A stretch of 64,000 bases of DNA from Margaritifera margaritifera (GCA_029931535.1 JAQPZY010000924.1:124001-188000); one strand, 5' to 3'. Shown: positions 23,955 through 37,600, counted from the stretch's first letter. Program-made: numbers and translations. Notes: generated from the letters alone by a model not told the origin.

Positions 23955-25300
23955 GGTTCAAGACATGAACAAACTCCTTTATCTCTTCACAGCCTAGGAT
24001 GGATAGTGAATCTGGAGAAGTCTGACCTTGTTCCTTCTCATCATTTCATTATTATAATAATAATAATAATAATAATGATAATAATTATAATAATAATAAT
24101 AATGACTTTATTTAAAGAAGCTCATTTGGTCAACTGACCAATCTTTCATGAGGTCTTCATTCATCTAGGTATAGAGTTCATAACCCATATCAATACTATT
24201 CGTCTCCTTCCACGTGCATAGACCAGATTGTTATAGCGTCTCAACAGACCTCTTCCAAAAAAGCTATTATGGCAAGAGAGTTTCCTTAACACCTTGGCCT
24301 CTTTAGTGCAACGGCAAATCTCACATCCTCGGGCCATCTTTCAATGTGCTCCCTGCAGATGGCACTCCTCTCTCAGTGGTGCCCAAAATCTGCGCTGAAT
24401 CACCAAATCATGATATCTACGGACAGCAAACTTTTGCTGCCTCAGTGGTAAACAGAGATTGGCTAGAGGTGGAAATACCATCAGAGGCCACACAACCAGT
24501 GCTCACAACCCGCTCAGTGCCAGCTTGTCAGGTTGGGGGGCACACTTGCTCCCAGACTTCTCCACAGTTAGCGGCAAGTGGTCAAACCAGGAGAAGGCTC
24601 TTCACATCAGCCTGCTGGAAATGAAAGTCAGCATCCACGCTTTCCATGCTTGGCTGGATCACATTCGTTCCAAGACTCTTGATTATGTCAGACAATTTGA
24701 CAGTGGTGACCTACCTCAACAAACAAGGGGGAACGAATACAACTGATCTTTGCATTCTGATATGATAATACCTTTGTTAGTGCTCCTTTCGTCAGATCAA
24801 CATTCAAGTCCAACACATTCTGGGCAGGTTCAATATCCTAGTGGACTCTCTCTGAAGTGGTCACTCCATCCATATACCTTCCATTGAGTCTTCACTCTAT
24901 GGAGACGACTGATGGTGTATTTATTTGTGACATTGTGGAACAACAAGCTGAACACCGTCTCACCATTTCTGGATCCCAATGGCATGGGCTGTTGACGCTC
25001 GGGCAATCAAATGGGAAGGAATCTGGGCCTATGCCTTCCCTCCATCAGTTCTAATTCCGAAATTGATTCTAAAACTGAAGGGCATAGAATGCAAGATGAT
25101 TCTTATTCCCCCTCTCCAATGGGACAAATCGTGGTTAACCAATCTGCTCAACCTAGCAACAGACTTACCCAGACAAATCATAGCGACCTTGATGCTGCTC
25201 AAACAGCCAAGGTCACCGGTATTCCATCCATGTCTGGAAAAGCTACGCTTTCACGCATGACTTTTGTCCGGCACTTGTTGCATAGAAAGAAGCTCAACGC
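23955..25300 (+). pseudogene. DIRS RT thumb, RNase H and methyltransferase-like remnant
   Basis: It continues the split RT (LGWIVNLEKSDLVPS, IHLGIEF). RNase H traces follow (SLSGWGAHLLPDF, ALHISLLEMKVSIHAF). Then comes the tail shared with the intact element: AVDARAIKWEGIWAYAFPP, MILIPPLQWDKSWLTNLLNL. Several stops and frameshifts break it, and a ~100 bp retroposon tail is inserted at about 24044-24150. Confidence 0.7.
24044..24150 (-). mobile_element. Short retroposon 3' tail with (ATT/AAT)n
   Basis: An (AAT)n stretch followed by TGACTTTATTTAAAG and GGTCAACTGACCAAT interrupts the DIRS RT between SHHF and FIHLGIEF. The trinucleotide tail suggests the 3' end of a LINE or SINE inserted in - orientation. 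The palindrome TTGGTCAACTGACCAA lies inside. Confidence 0.45.
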
Positions 25301-25349
25301 TGCAGTTGTGGAAACATCATGGAAGAAAAGACATTGGTCACAACAATGA

Positions 25350-28300
25350 CCTTTCTGATCTGCTGACCAATTTTGATTGATCCCAACCACGCTCACTGTC
25401 ATTTTGTTCGAGTTTCAAACCAAATGGGAGTTTCTTTACAAACACTGCTGCTATATTTGCGTGGATGAGTCTGTTTTTCCAAACAAGAGGAGTGATGTAG
25501 TTCATCATCTTCAATAAGCTCCGAATAATTCCGTAAATTTTCCGTAACTTTGGGAGTTAATCAGTTTGAACCCATGTACATAAGAGTTACACTGTTTTCC
25601 CTTTTTATTTTGTTCAGTTTTTTTTTTTTAGAACTATTAAAACTAGACATTGCAGATATTGGATGCAGACAAGACAGTTTTTATCTTCTATGTATGTGTA
25701 GTACATGGAACCTCACCCCTTCACTGAAAATGGACTTTTCCAGGAACCGGAAAAGGAGAGTGAATAGGCGGGTTGTTTAAGCTGAAAACTTGTTTGGTTT
25801 GAAACATGAACAAGATGACAGTGTTAGGAACTCCCTGGTGACCATCAGGTTATAAATTAATGAATGCATTTTTTTATATCCTTGATGCTTTTTTTTTTTT
25901 TTTATCACAAGAGGGATACAAACTGTCGGGGAGGTAGGCGAATACTAGAGTAGCCTGATAAATTATCCTCCCAAACCTGTGCCAATACATGAAAGGAAGC
26001 CGCGAACTTGGATATAGAATGCACTAGAATCTATCAGTTGTTACATGAACAAATCCTTTGTTCATATTGACAAACCATCTTACCAGTGTATTGTTATATC
26101 ATAATCTGCTTATGATGAGATCTGGCCTGAGTACTGTATGCTGTGATACGCTCAAATAGTCATGCTACCGGACTAGCTACAATCGACCAAACAATGGCTA
26201 ATCCTTTCTTTTTTTTTTTTTTTTAAATGTATTAGAAAAAATTGTTTGCTGAAACTTCAAAGAAAACTGATTACATTTGAAGCACCATTCGATCTGTATA
26301 AATACGAAGTAAATGAAAAAAAAAGTTCAGTTTCAATCAGAACTATATACTGTCATGGGTAAACGTAAGTTAGACTTTTCATGTTCATCATCTCGTCCTA
26401 AGAGCAGCGTATATACTCACGTATAGGTCTAATAATTTAGGAAAAAATAAAAGCCTGGAAGAAGGGGGAACAGCTTTTTTTATTCACGGGACAAGGTCTA
26501 AACTTAAAAAAATTGAGTTTTCTTGTTGACTACCGGTATATATTGGAAGAAACGAGAATCTAATGCGAATCGGCACGTTCAAATGTGAAGGAGGCTTCGA
26601 CTTTGAAACTGCATTCAGCAAGTGGGCAGCTGTAAAATCACAATGCATACTCATGGGACATTCAATTTTATTATTTTTATGAAACAACATTTGAATAGTG
26701 CAAAACATAATAAATAAGCAATCAAAACTGTCATGTAATGATTTATTCTGTAATATTGTGGTATTGTATTGTTTGTTATCAAAAAAGTAATAAATACCCC
26801 ATCTTTTTTAATTTTCATTGCCTTCTACATTAATAGACATGGACAAATATTGACTCCTTGCTTGGTGACATTTTTTGAAAATTGGCAACAAAATATTGAG
26901 GTTGGCGATTTTTTTGGCGACAACTTTTTTAAAACCAGCACCATCCCTGAGTATTTTATTGCTATTAAAATGCCATTTTCTTACATGAGAGTAAAGAAAG
27001 CACAATTTCAAATTAGCAAACTTATTTAAGACAACAAAACAGACACTTATGCAAAACAAATGTAAATTTTGATTATTTTATTAGTTTCCTTATCATAGTG
27101 CACAGCACTGTGATAACATAGACATGAAGAATGATAATAGAATGAAAACTCATCACAGATAAGAAAAACACTTGTAAATGCACTCACTATGCCACAGGTC
27201 AGTGAATTAATTGAAAAAGTTTACATTTAACACCCAAAAAATGAATGCATTTTCTAAACAGGCATCACAAGACAGAGACTTGAAGAGCATTTAACTTGAC
27301 TTTGAAGTATAGCTATGAAATGTGGTGCTAACTGATTGTTCATTAAATTCATGGAACTCGTTGATATTTTATGCAGAGTAGTGAAGTGTATGACTAGTGG
27401 TAATTCAGTTCACATGTCACACGGATGAGCAGTTCTTTGCCATGTATCTAATAAAGAACACTGTATTATTATTATCATAGATTTGAGATTTGTTATGTAA
27501 AACTACATCATGAATGATAAAGTGAGATATAACAAGTTCTTTACATTTAGATGCAATACCTGTACACAAAAACACGTGCAACATTAACACAACCATGAAA
27601 TATGCACCACAGCCTGATCAAACAAAGTAATATAAAGAAATTGGATAACAAAATCAGTCACAAAGCAATCACATTAAATTTTTGTCACATGTACCACATT
27701 ACAGAAATCCACTCACCACAGATCATATGCAGTGTACCATGAAAGTGTATCTATATATTGATACAATGTATAAAGTGGTCCATACAAATTAAAACTTAGC
27801 ATAATTTGTGAAATTCACTTAATATAGAACTAACTGTAGGTTTTTATGGTTGTGTCATGAAAATGTATAAATGCATTGATACAATGTATAATGCAACCGA
27901 TACAAATTGCAGTAATGTTTAATTTTTGAAATCCTCACAGTAGTATTGTATTTGTTCAAAGAGAACTTGGTGAGCAAATACATACCAAGTTTTTATTGAA
28001 CATATACAATATTAACAGTAATGATTTAAAAAATTTTATGCATTGTTATGTGTGACAATTTCATCTAAAGCTTATGTCAATATGGTTATGTAGGTGCATT
28101 TACTGATCTTAAATAAAATAGAAATTGTTGTTCTAAAATTTAATACTAGTACTTAACGGGGTCAAGACAAGAAGACGTCGGGTCTAAACATTACCAATGC
28201 AGGGTATTACAAATGTCTTCCAACACATGGCGCTTTCATTATGACATCATAGTCTGCAACATTCAATCCGGATTATACTGGAACATACCTTCTGCTTGAC

Positions 28301-28845
28301 CTTGTCCAAAAATGTCCACATACATTGACATTGATTTGCTGTATGCATTTCTCTGCGCATTTATATTATGATCTTCCAAGTAATATTGATCTACGAGGAA
28401 CAAAATAAACTGAATAATCGTCTTTTAAAAGTATGTGTAAATAAAGTTCTAAAAAATGACAGTCGTTGCTGAAATAATAGGTACAAAATGCCTACATGAC
28501 CTGTGTGATTTGTTTAATAATAACATCTAATAAGTTCAAATAAAGAACAGAATCACATATCAAAATTTTAAAGGATGTATCATTTGATTTCATTTTTTAA
28601 ACTTGTGACCTATCTTTTTTTTTCTTTTTTTTTCATTAAAAAACCCCTGCTCATCACGTGTCTCCAAATTTGAAATTTTCAGATACAACACTGAAAATGT
28701 TTAACAAAAATTATGATTCACTTTTGACATTATGCCACAGAAATGTTAAACACAAAACATTCTTCTGTGTGATTGCATTACCAATCAGATCGATTGCCAC
28801 AGAAGTGATATGATTATCTAGATTTATTCACCCTTTTTACATAAA
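25350..28845. other. Non-coding DNA upstream of EXT2 exon 1
   Basis: No secure gene is seen. Poly(T) runs lie near 25890 and 26210. A motif TATATACTCACGTATAGG at about 26410 resembles the end of the MITE at 45946. Two ~130 bp direct copies lie at about 27735-27930 (both with TTGATACAATGTATAA). The EXT2 promoter and 5' exon(s) should lie here or further left, but I cannot place them. Confidence 0.5.
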
Positions 28846-28849
28846 CTTT

Positions 28850-28850
28850 C

Positions 28851-28885
<35 letters not shown>

Positions 28886-28900
28886 AATAATAATACTTTA
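28850..28900. repeat. (ATC)n/(ATA)n microsatellite next to a splice acceptor
   Basis: About ten TCA/ATC triplets pass into ATA triplets and CTTTATTTTCATTTCAG, the acceptor of the first EXT2 exon seen here. The AATAATAATACTTTATTTT stretch resembles the retroposon tail at 24.05-24.1 kb, so part of this splice site may derive from a mobile element (inference). Confidence 0.7.
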
Positions 28901-28912
28901 TTTTCATTTCAG

Positions 28913-29441
28913 TGATATTTATCCTTAGAGGGGATCTGAAATTGGTGAAATGGAAAATGGCAGTTGTATACAAGAAATTCTTTGTAGTACTTTTTGGAGC
29001 AGTGTTTATGGCAGTATTGATAGGTATCATGTGTATGTTATGGCCAGTTTCTAATGACGAACGAGATTCTCAACAAGTTACTCCACTAAAGTTAAAAACA
29101 GCTAGTTCTGTGGAACTCCCCTCAAACAGTCCTACAGGAAAACACAGAGATGAAAGCTGTACCTTCTATTCATGTCTAGATATTTATCGTTGTGGTTACA
29201 ATGACCTTACTAGGATCAGTGTATATGTCTACCCATTACAGCAATTTTTAGATGAGCATGGAGAACCTTTGACACTGCCTATCTCTAAAGAATTTTATGA
29301 GATACTAACAGCAATTTTGGACAGTCCTTTCTCCACAGATGACCCAGAGACTGCCTGTTTTCTTGTACCGTCCATCGATCTCTTGAACCAAAATAATATC
29401 AGGATAAAGGAAACCAGCAGAGTTCTAGCATCTTTACCAAG
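28913..29441 (+). CDS. EXT2: EXT2, N-terminal coding exon (exostosin-2)
   Basis: Exostosin-2 is a Golgi/ER type II membrane glycosyltransferase that partners EXT1 to polymerise heparan sulfate (known biology). The exon starts after a TTTCATTTCAG acceptor and ends at a GTAGAG donor (29442). Its first codon is split with an upstream exon not found here, and an in-frame ATG at 28957 could also serve. Visible parts: short cytoplasmic tail (VVYKK), membrane anchor FFVVLFGAVFMAVLIGIMCM, stem, then the cysteine-containing start of the GT47/exostosin domain (ESCTFYSCLDIYRCGYNDL, ISVYVYPLQQF) and ACFLVPSIDLLNQNNIRIKET. These strongly match the vertebrate EXT2 pattern, including the VPSID-LNQN box. The donor leaves two bases (AG) for phase joining with 48274. 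Confidence 0.92.
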
Positions 29442-29490
29442 GTAGAGCAGTTTATTGCAGTTATTATCTTTTGACACAAGGATGTCTGTT

Positions 29491-29560
29491 TTTAGCTCGC
29501 CAGGTCATAAAGGCCATCTGAGCTTATGGCATTGTGCATTGTCTGTCAGTCAGCAATTGC
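29491..29560 (+). repeat. AGCTC...GAGCT hairpin repeat
   Basis: TTTAGCTCGCCAGGTCA and the following GGCCATCTGAGCTTATGG form a hairpin with paired AGCTC/GAGCT ends, just inside intron 1. I associate this family with sequences next to bivalve genes (recalled, not searched). Confidence 0.4.
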
Positions 29561-30040
29561 TTGTTACCACCTTGGAGTCCATATTTCTTATTCCAATTCC
29601 ATCACACTTGGAATATGGGCTTATATCATCAAAATTTCAGATAAGTTCAACAATGAGCAAGATCCATGCATCTTAATGAGGTAATGTTGCATCTGATTGC
29701 TTGATCTTGTTGCCACTCTAGAGACTGTATTTCTTATCCAGTTGTGATCAAACTTGGTAAATAGCCTTAAATCATCAAGATCTTGGATGAGTACAATTAT
29801 GAGCAAGATCTGTGCATATTAATGAGGTGATTTTGCATCTGATTGGCTGAGCTTGTGAGCACTTTAGTGACTTTATTTCTGATATTTTTATGAAACTTGG
29901 TAAGTATGTTTATATCATCAAGATATATAATGTTTTATTATCAGCAAGATTTACTCATGTTAATAAGATCATCTTGCATCTGATTGGCTGAGCTTCTTAC
30001 CACTTGAGACTTAAATTTTTTGACCTGATTTGAATCAGGC
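29561..30040 (+). repeat. ~141 bp degenerate tandem repeat
   Basis: Three to four units share the order GAGCAAGATC, TTAATGAGGT, TTGCATCTGATTGGCTGAGC, TTTGAAACTTGGTAAATAG, TATATCATCAAGAT. Unit starts are near 29657, 29802 and 29943, with a decayed one before. One more unit resumes at about 30570-30700 after the 28-bp array. Confidence 0.8.
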
Positions 30041-30555
30041 TTGGTAAATAGGTTTATGTCATCAAGACTTGGTAAATAGGCTTATGGCATCAAGACTTGG
30101 TAAATAGGCTTATGGCATCAAGACTTGGTAAACAGGCTTATGGCATCAAGACTTGGCAAATAGGCTTATGGCATCAAGACTTGGTAAATAGGTTTATGTC
30201 ATCATGACTTGGTAAATAGGTTTATGGCATCAAGACGTGGTAAATAGGCTTATGGCATCAAGACTTGGTAAATAGGTTTATGGCATCAAGACTTGGTAAA
30301 TAGGCTTATGGCATCAAGACTTGGTAAATAGGCTTATGGCATCAGACTTGGTAAATAGGCTTATGGCATCAAGACTTGGTAAATAGGCTTATGGCATCAG
30401 ACTTGGTAAATAGGTTTATGTCATCAAGACTTGGTAAATAGGCTTATGGCATCAGACTTGATAAATAGGCTTATGGCATCAAGACTTGGTAAATAGGCTT
30501 ATGGCATCAAGACTTGGTAAATAGGCTTATGGCATCAGACTTGGTAAATAGGCTA
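30038..30555 (+). repeat. 28-bp minisatellite derived from the 141-bp repeat
   Basis: About 18 copies of a unit AAGACTTGGTAAATAGGCTTATGGCATC, with deletions to 27 bp in some. The unit is exactly the CTTGGTAAATAG...CATCAAGA segment of the flanking ~141 bp repeat, which continues on the far side. The array therefore expanded from within one such unit. Confidence 0.92.
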
Positions 30556-30569
30556 ACATCTTGAACATG

Positions 30570-30700
30570 TTGTTTAAATTTATTTTGATGAGTGAGACCA
30601 ATGCATGGCATCTGATTGGCTGAGATTTTTTTTTACCACTGTAGAGACTGTATTTTTTAGAATTTTGATCATTGCTAAATAGGTCTATGCCATCAAGATC
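30570..30700 (+). repeat. Remaining 141-bp repeat unit after the minisatellite
   Basis: GCATCTGATTGGCTGAGAT, GAGACTGTATTTTTTAGAAT and CTAAATAGGTCTATGCCATCAAGATCTT follow the same order as the units before the 28-bp array. Confidence 0.75.
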
Positions 30701-31031
30701 TTATTCATAACATTTATTCATAAAAACAGTACTTTTGACCTAGTTGATTAAGTTGACTGGCCCCAGTTATTCATAACATTTATTCATAAAAGCAGTTCTT
30801 TTGACCTAGTTGATTCAGTTGACTGGCCCCAGTTATTCATAACATTTATTCATAAAAACAGTACTTTTGACCTAGTTTATTAAGTTGACTGGCCCCAGTT
30901 ATTCATAACATTTATTCATAAAAACAATACTTTTGACCGAGTTTATTAAGTTGACTGGCCCCAGTTATTCATAACATTTATACATAAAAACAATAGTTTT
31001 GACCTAATTTATTAAGTTGACTGGCCCCAGT
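30701..31031 (+). repeat. 66-bp tandem array, five copies
   Basis: Five nearly identical 66-bp units (TTATTCATAACATTTATTCA..., ACTTTTGACCTAGTT..., AAGTTGACTGGCCCCAG). Not coding. Confidence 0.92.
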
Positions 31032-31621
31032 TAAACTCAAATTCTCATAATTTTTCCTCAAATTTAGATTTTATGTTATCTTGCTCATGATACATCAGAC
31101 AATATAAATATTTTTGTCAGATGTAGAGATAGTGAAAAGGATGCAAAATCACTTTTTAATTTAAAAAATGTAATACATAGAAACCTTTTTATTGTTGAAA
31201 AATGAGCTGAGAATCCTCAGATGTAAGGAAATCTTCAAAATGTGTCACGGGTAAGGCAAGACTCCATTAAGGAAAATTCAAGATTTTATGACTGTTTTAA
31301 TATGCAATGCCTGCTGAATGTTCTGTGACAAAATCATTGTTACTTGCGCAGCAATAAGAAAGATATTTTTAAAATCTCAATTTGAGGAAGAAATTTTGAG
31401 ATGTTTATTGAACTTGGGGCCATACCTATTTCACCTCTATGCAAAGGAGACACATTTATAAAGACAGAATGTTGTATTCCCATAATGTCCAGTATAGACA
31501 GATTTCACTGAATGTCAGTTTGAATTTTCAGAATTTTTTTTATTTTAGTTCAATCAGTTTTATAAAATTCTCAGTAGCAGTAGTAAAACCTACACTATTC
31601 AGTATTATCTGATTGTTGATT
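31032..31621. other. Intronic DNA, no feature seen
   Basis: AT-rich intron sequence between two arrays, with no recognisable element. Confidence 0.5.
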
Positions 31622-34600
31622 ACATTGCAACTCATAGTCAAATAATTATATTGCTTTCATGCAACCCATAGTCAAATAATAATATTTCTTTCATGCAACC
31701 CATAGTCAAATAATAATATTTCTTTCATGCAACCCATAGTCAGATAATAATATTGCTTTCATGCAACCCATAGTCAGATATTAATATTGCTTTCATTGCA
31801 ACCCATAGTCAAATAATAATATTGCTTTCATGCAACTCATAGTCAAATAATAATATTGCTTTCATGCAACCCATAGTCAAATAATAATATTGCTTTCATG
31901 CAACCCATAGTCAGATATTAATATTGCTTTCATTGCAACCCATAGTCAGATAATAATATTGCTTTCATGCAACTCATAGTGAAATAATTATATTGCTTTC
32001 ATGCAACCCATAGTCAAATAATAATATTGCTTTCATGCAACCCATAGTCAGATAATAATATTGCTTTCATGCAACTCATAGTCAAATAATAATATTGCTT
32101 TCATGCAACCCATAGTCAAATAATAATATTGCTTTCATTGCAACCCATAGTCAGATAATTATATTGCTTTCATGCAACCCATAGTCAGATAATAATATTG
32201 CTTTCATTGCAACCCATACTCAAATAATAATATTGCTTTCATGCAACCCATAGTCAGATAATAATATTGCTTTCATGCAACCCATAGTCAGATAATAATA
32301 TTGCTTTCATGCAACCCATAGTCAAATAATTATATTGCTTTCATGCAACCCATAGTCAGATAATAATATTGCTTTCATTGCAACCCATAGTCAAATAATA
32401 ATATTGCTTTCATGCAACCCATAGTCAGATAATAATATTGCTTTCATGCAACCCATACTCAAATAATAATATTGCTTTCATCCAACCCATAGTCAGATAT
32501 TAATATTGCTTTCATGCAACCCATACTCAAATAATAATATTGCTTTCATGCAACTCATAGTCAAATAATAATATTGCTTTCATGCAACCCATACTCAAAT
32601 AATAATATTGCTTTCATGCAACTCATAGTCAGATAATAATATTGCTTTCATTGCAACCCATACTCAAATAATAATATTGCTTTCATGCAACCCATAGTCA
32701 GATAATAATATTGCTTTCATGCAACCCATAGTCAGATAATAATATTGCTTTCATGCAACCCATAGTCAGATAATAATATTGCTTTCATGCAACCCATAGT
32801 CAGATAATTATATTGCTTTCATGCAACCCATAGTCAGATAATAATATTGCTTTCATTGCAACCCATAGTCAAATAATAATATTGCTTTCATGCAACTCAT
32901 AGTCAGATATTAATATTGCTTTCATGCAACCCATAGTCAGATATTAATATTGCTTTCATGCAACCCATACTCAAATAATAACATTGCTTTCATGCAACCC
33001 ATACTCAAATAATAATATTGCTTTCATGCAACCCATACTCAAATAATAATATTGCTTTCATGCAACCCATAGTCAGATATTAATATTGCTTTCATGCAAC
33101 CCATACTCAAATAATAATATTGCTTTCATGCCACCCATACTCAAATAATAATATTGCTTTCATGCAACCCATAGTCAAATAATAATATTGCTTTCATGCA
33201 ACCCATAGTCAAATAATAATATTGCTTTCATGCAACCCATAGTCAGATAATAATATTGCTTTCATGCAACCCATACTCAAATAATAATATTGCTTTCATG
33301 CAACCCATAGTCAAATAATAATATTGCTTTCATTGCAACCCATAGTCAAATAATAATATTGCTTTCATGCAACCCATAGTCAGATAATAATATTGCTTTC
33401 ATTGCAACCCATAGTCAGATAATAATATTGCTTTCATTGCAACCCATAGTCAAATAATAATATTGCTTTCATGCAACTCATAGTCAAATAATAATATTGC
33501 TTTCATGCAACCCATAGTCAAATAATAATATTGCTTTCATGCAACCCATAGTCAGATATTAATATTGCTTTCATTGCAACCCATAGTCAGATAATAATAT
33601 TGCTTTCATGCAACTCATAGTGAAATAATTATATTGCTTTCATGCAACCCATAGTCAAATAATAATATTGCTTTCATGCAACCCATAGTCAGATAATAAT
33701 ATTGCTTTCATGCAACTCATAGTCAAATAATAATATTGCTTTCATGCAACCCATAGTCAAATAATAATATTGCTTTCATTGCAACCCATAGTCAGATAAT
33801 TATATTGCTTTCATGCAACCCATAGTCAGATAATAATATTGCTTTCATTGCAACCCATACTCAAATAATAATATTGCTTTCATGCAACCCATAGTCAGAT
33901 AATAATATTGCTTTCATGCAACCCATAGTCAGATAATAATATTGCTTTCATGCAACCCATAGTCAAATAATTATATTGCTTTCATGCAACCCATAGTCAG
34001 ATAATAATATTGCTTTCATTGCAACCCATAGTCAAATAATAATATTGCTTTCATGCAACCCATAGTCAGATAATAATATTGCTTTCATGCAACCCATACT
34101 CAAATAATAATATTGCTTTCATGCAACCCATAGTCAGATATTAATATTGCTTTCATGCAACCCATACTCAAATAATAATATTGCTTTCATGCAACTCATA
34201 GTCAAATAATAATATTGCTTTCATGCAACCCATACTCAAATAATAATATTGCTTTCATGCAACTCATAGTCAGATAATAATATTGCTTTCATTGCAACCC
34301 ATACTCAAATAATAATATTGCTTTCATGCAACCCATAGTCAGATAATAATATTGCTTTCATGCAACCCATAGTCAGATAATAATATTGCTTTCATGCAAC
34401 CCATAGTCAGATAATAATATTGCTTTCATGCAACCCATAGTCAGATAATAATATTGCTTTCATTGCAACCCATAGTCAAATAATAATATTGCTTTCATGC
34501 AACCCATAGTCAGATAATAATATTGCTTTCATGCAACCCATACTCAAATAATAATATTGCTTTCATGCAACCCATAGTCAAATAATAATATTGCTTTCAT

Positions 34601-37600
34601 GCAACTCATAGTCAGATATTAATATTGCTTTCATGCAACCCATAGTCAGATATTAATATTGCTTTCATGCAACCCATACTCAAATAATAATATTGCTTTC
34701 ATGCAACCCATAGTCAGATATTAATATTGCTTTCATGCAACTCATAGTCAAATAATAATATTGCTTTTATGCAACCCATAGTCAGATATTAATATTGCTT
34801 TCATGCAACCCATACTCAAATAATAATATTGCTTTCATGCAACCCATAGTCAAATAATAATATTGCTTTCATGCAACCCATACTCAAATAATAATATTGC
34901 TTTCATGCAACCCATAGTCAGATATTAATATTGCTTTCATGCAACCCATACTCAAATAATAATATTGCTTTCATGCCACCCATACTCAAATAATAATATT
35001 GCTTTCATGCAACCCATAGTCAAATAATAATATTGCTTTCATGCAACCCATAGTCAAATAATAATATTGCTTTCATGCAACCCATAGTCAGATAATAATA
35101 TTGCTTTCATGCAACCCATACTCAAATAATAATATTGCTTTCATGCAACCCATAGTCAAATAATAATATTGCTTTCATGCAACCCATAGTCAAATAATAA
35201 TATTGCTTTCATGCAACCCATAGTCAGATAATAATATTGCTTTCATTGCAACCCATAGTCAGATAATAATATTGCTTTCATTGCAACCCATACTCAAATA
35301 ATAATATTGCTTTCATGCAACCCATAGTCAGATAATAATATTGCTTTCATGCAACCCATAGTCAGATAATAATATTGCTTTCATGCAACCCATAGTCAGA
35401 TAATAATATTGCTTTCATGCAACCCATAGTCAGATAATTATATTGCTTTCATGCAACCCATAGTCAGATAATAATATTGCTTTCATTGCAACCCATAGTC
35501 AAATAATAATATTGCTTTCATGCAACTCATAGTCAGATATTAATATTGCTTTCATGCAACCCATAGTCAGATATTAATATTGCTTTCATGCAACCCATAC
35601 TCAAATAATAACATTGCTTTCATGCAACCCATACTCAAATAATAATATTGCTTTCATGCAACCCATACTCAAATAATAATATTGCTTTCATGCAACCCAT
35701 AGTCAGATATTAATATTGCTTTCATGCAACCCATACTCAAATAATAATATTGCTTTCATGCCACCCATACTCAAATAATAATATTGCTTTCATGCAACCC
35801 ATAGTCAAATAATAATATTGCTTTCATGCAACCCATAGTCAAATAATAATATTGCTTTCATGCAACCCATAGTCAGATAATAATATTGCTTTCATGCAAC
35901 CCATACTCAAATAATAATATTGCTTTCATGCAACCCATAGTCAAATAATAATATTGCTTTCATGCAACCCATAGTCAAATAATAATATTGCTTTCATGCA
36001 ACCCATAGTCAGATAATAATATTGCTTTCATTGCAACCCATAGTCAGATAATAATATTGCTTTCATTGCAACCCATAGTCAAATAATAATATTGCTTTCA
36101 TGCAACTCATAGTCAAATAATAATATTGCTTTCATGCAACCCATAGTCAAATAATAATATTGCTTTCATGCAACCCATAGTCAGATATTAATATTGCTTT
36201 CATTGCAACCCATAGTCAGATAATAATATTGCTTTCATGCAACTCATAGTGAAATAATTATATTGCTTTCATGCAACCCATAGTCAAATAATAATATTGC
36301 TTTCATGCAACCCATAGTCAGATAATAATATTGCTTTCATGCAACTCATAGTCAAATAATAATATTGCTTTCATGCAACCCATAGTCAAATAATAATATT
36401 GCTTTCATTGCAACCCATAGTCAGATAATTATATTGCTTTCATGCAACCCATAGTCAGATAATAATATTGCTTTCATTGCAACCCATACTCAAATAATAA
36501 TATTGCTTTCATGCAACCCATAGTCAGATAATAATATTGCTTTCATGCAACCCATAGTCAGATAATAATATTGCTTTCATGCAACCCATAGTCAAATAAT
36601 TATATTGCTTTCATGCAACCCATAGTCAGATAATAATATTGCTTTCATTGCAACCCATAGTCAAATAATAATATTGCTTTCATGCAACCCATAGTCAGAT
36701 AATAATATTGCTTTCATGCAACCCATACTCAAATAATAATATTGCTTTCATCCAACCCATAGTCAGATATTAATATTGCTTTCATGCAACCCATACTCAA
36801 ATAATAATATTGCTTTCATGCAACTCATAGTCAAATAATAATATTGCTTTCATGCAACCCATACTCAAATAATAATATTGCTTTCATGCAACTCATAGTC
36901 AGATAATAATATTGCTTTCATTGCAACCCATACTCAAATAATAATATTGCTTTCATGCAACCCATAGTCAGATAATAATATTGCTTTCATGCAACCCATA
37001 GTCAGATAATAATATTGCTTTCATGCAACCCATAGTCAGATAATAATATTGCTTTCATGCAACCCATAGTCAGATAATAATATTGCTTTCATTGCAACCC
37101 ATAGTCAAATAATAATATTGCTTTCATGCAACCCATAGTCAGATAATAATATTGCTTTCATGCAACCCATACTCAAATAATAATATTGCTTTCATGCAAC
37201 CCATAGTCAAATAATAATATTGCTTTCATGCAACTCATAGTCAGATATTAATATTGCTTTCATGCAACCCATAGTCAGATATTAATATTGCTTTCATGCA
37301 ACCCATACTCAAATAATAATATTGCTTTCATGCAACCCATAGTCAGATATTAATATTGCTTTCATGCAACTCATAGTCAAATAATAATATTGCTTTTATG
37401 CAACCCATAGTCAGATATTAATATTGCTTTCATGCAACCCATACTCAAATAATAATATTGCTTTCATGCAACCCATAGTCAAATAATAATATTGCTTTCA
37501 TGCAACCCATACTCAAATAATAATATTGCTTTCATGCAACCCATAGTCAGATATTAATATTGCTTTCATGCAACCCATACTCAAATAATAATATTGCTTT

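Larger units (their letters stand above)
18839..25330 (+). mobile_element. Decayed DIRS-like retrotransposon (copy 2), interrupted
   Basis: This degenerate relative of the intact element at 38.6-45.4 kb keeps the same order: cysteine-rich gag start, gag C-part, RT, RNase H and the methyltransferase-like tail. It has many frameshifts and stops, and a 2.5 kb insertion (about 21483-23950) splits the RT just after the active-site YRDD. A tyrosine recombinase is not recognisable downstream of 25.3 kb, so the 3' end is lost or too decayed. Outer boundaries are uncertain. A weak inverted pair (about 25392-25420 and 25788-25825, TTTCAAACCAAA) may be remains of the terminal or internal repeats. Confidence 0.75.

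Noticed and set aside
26769..27059. Opposing 86- and 83-codon ORFs
   Set aside because: AT-rich, Phe/Lys-rich chance frames on both strands with no domain.
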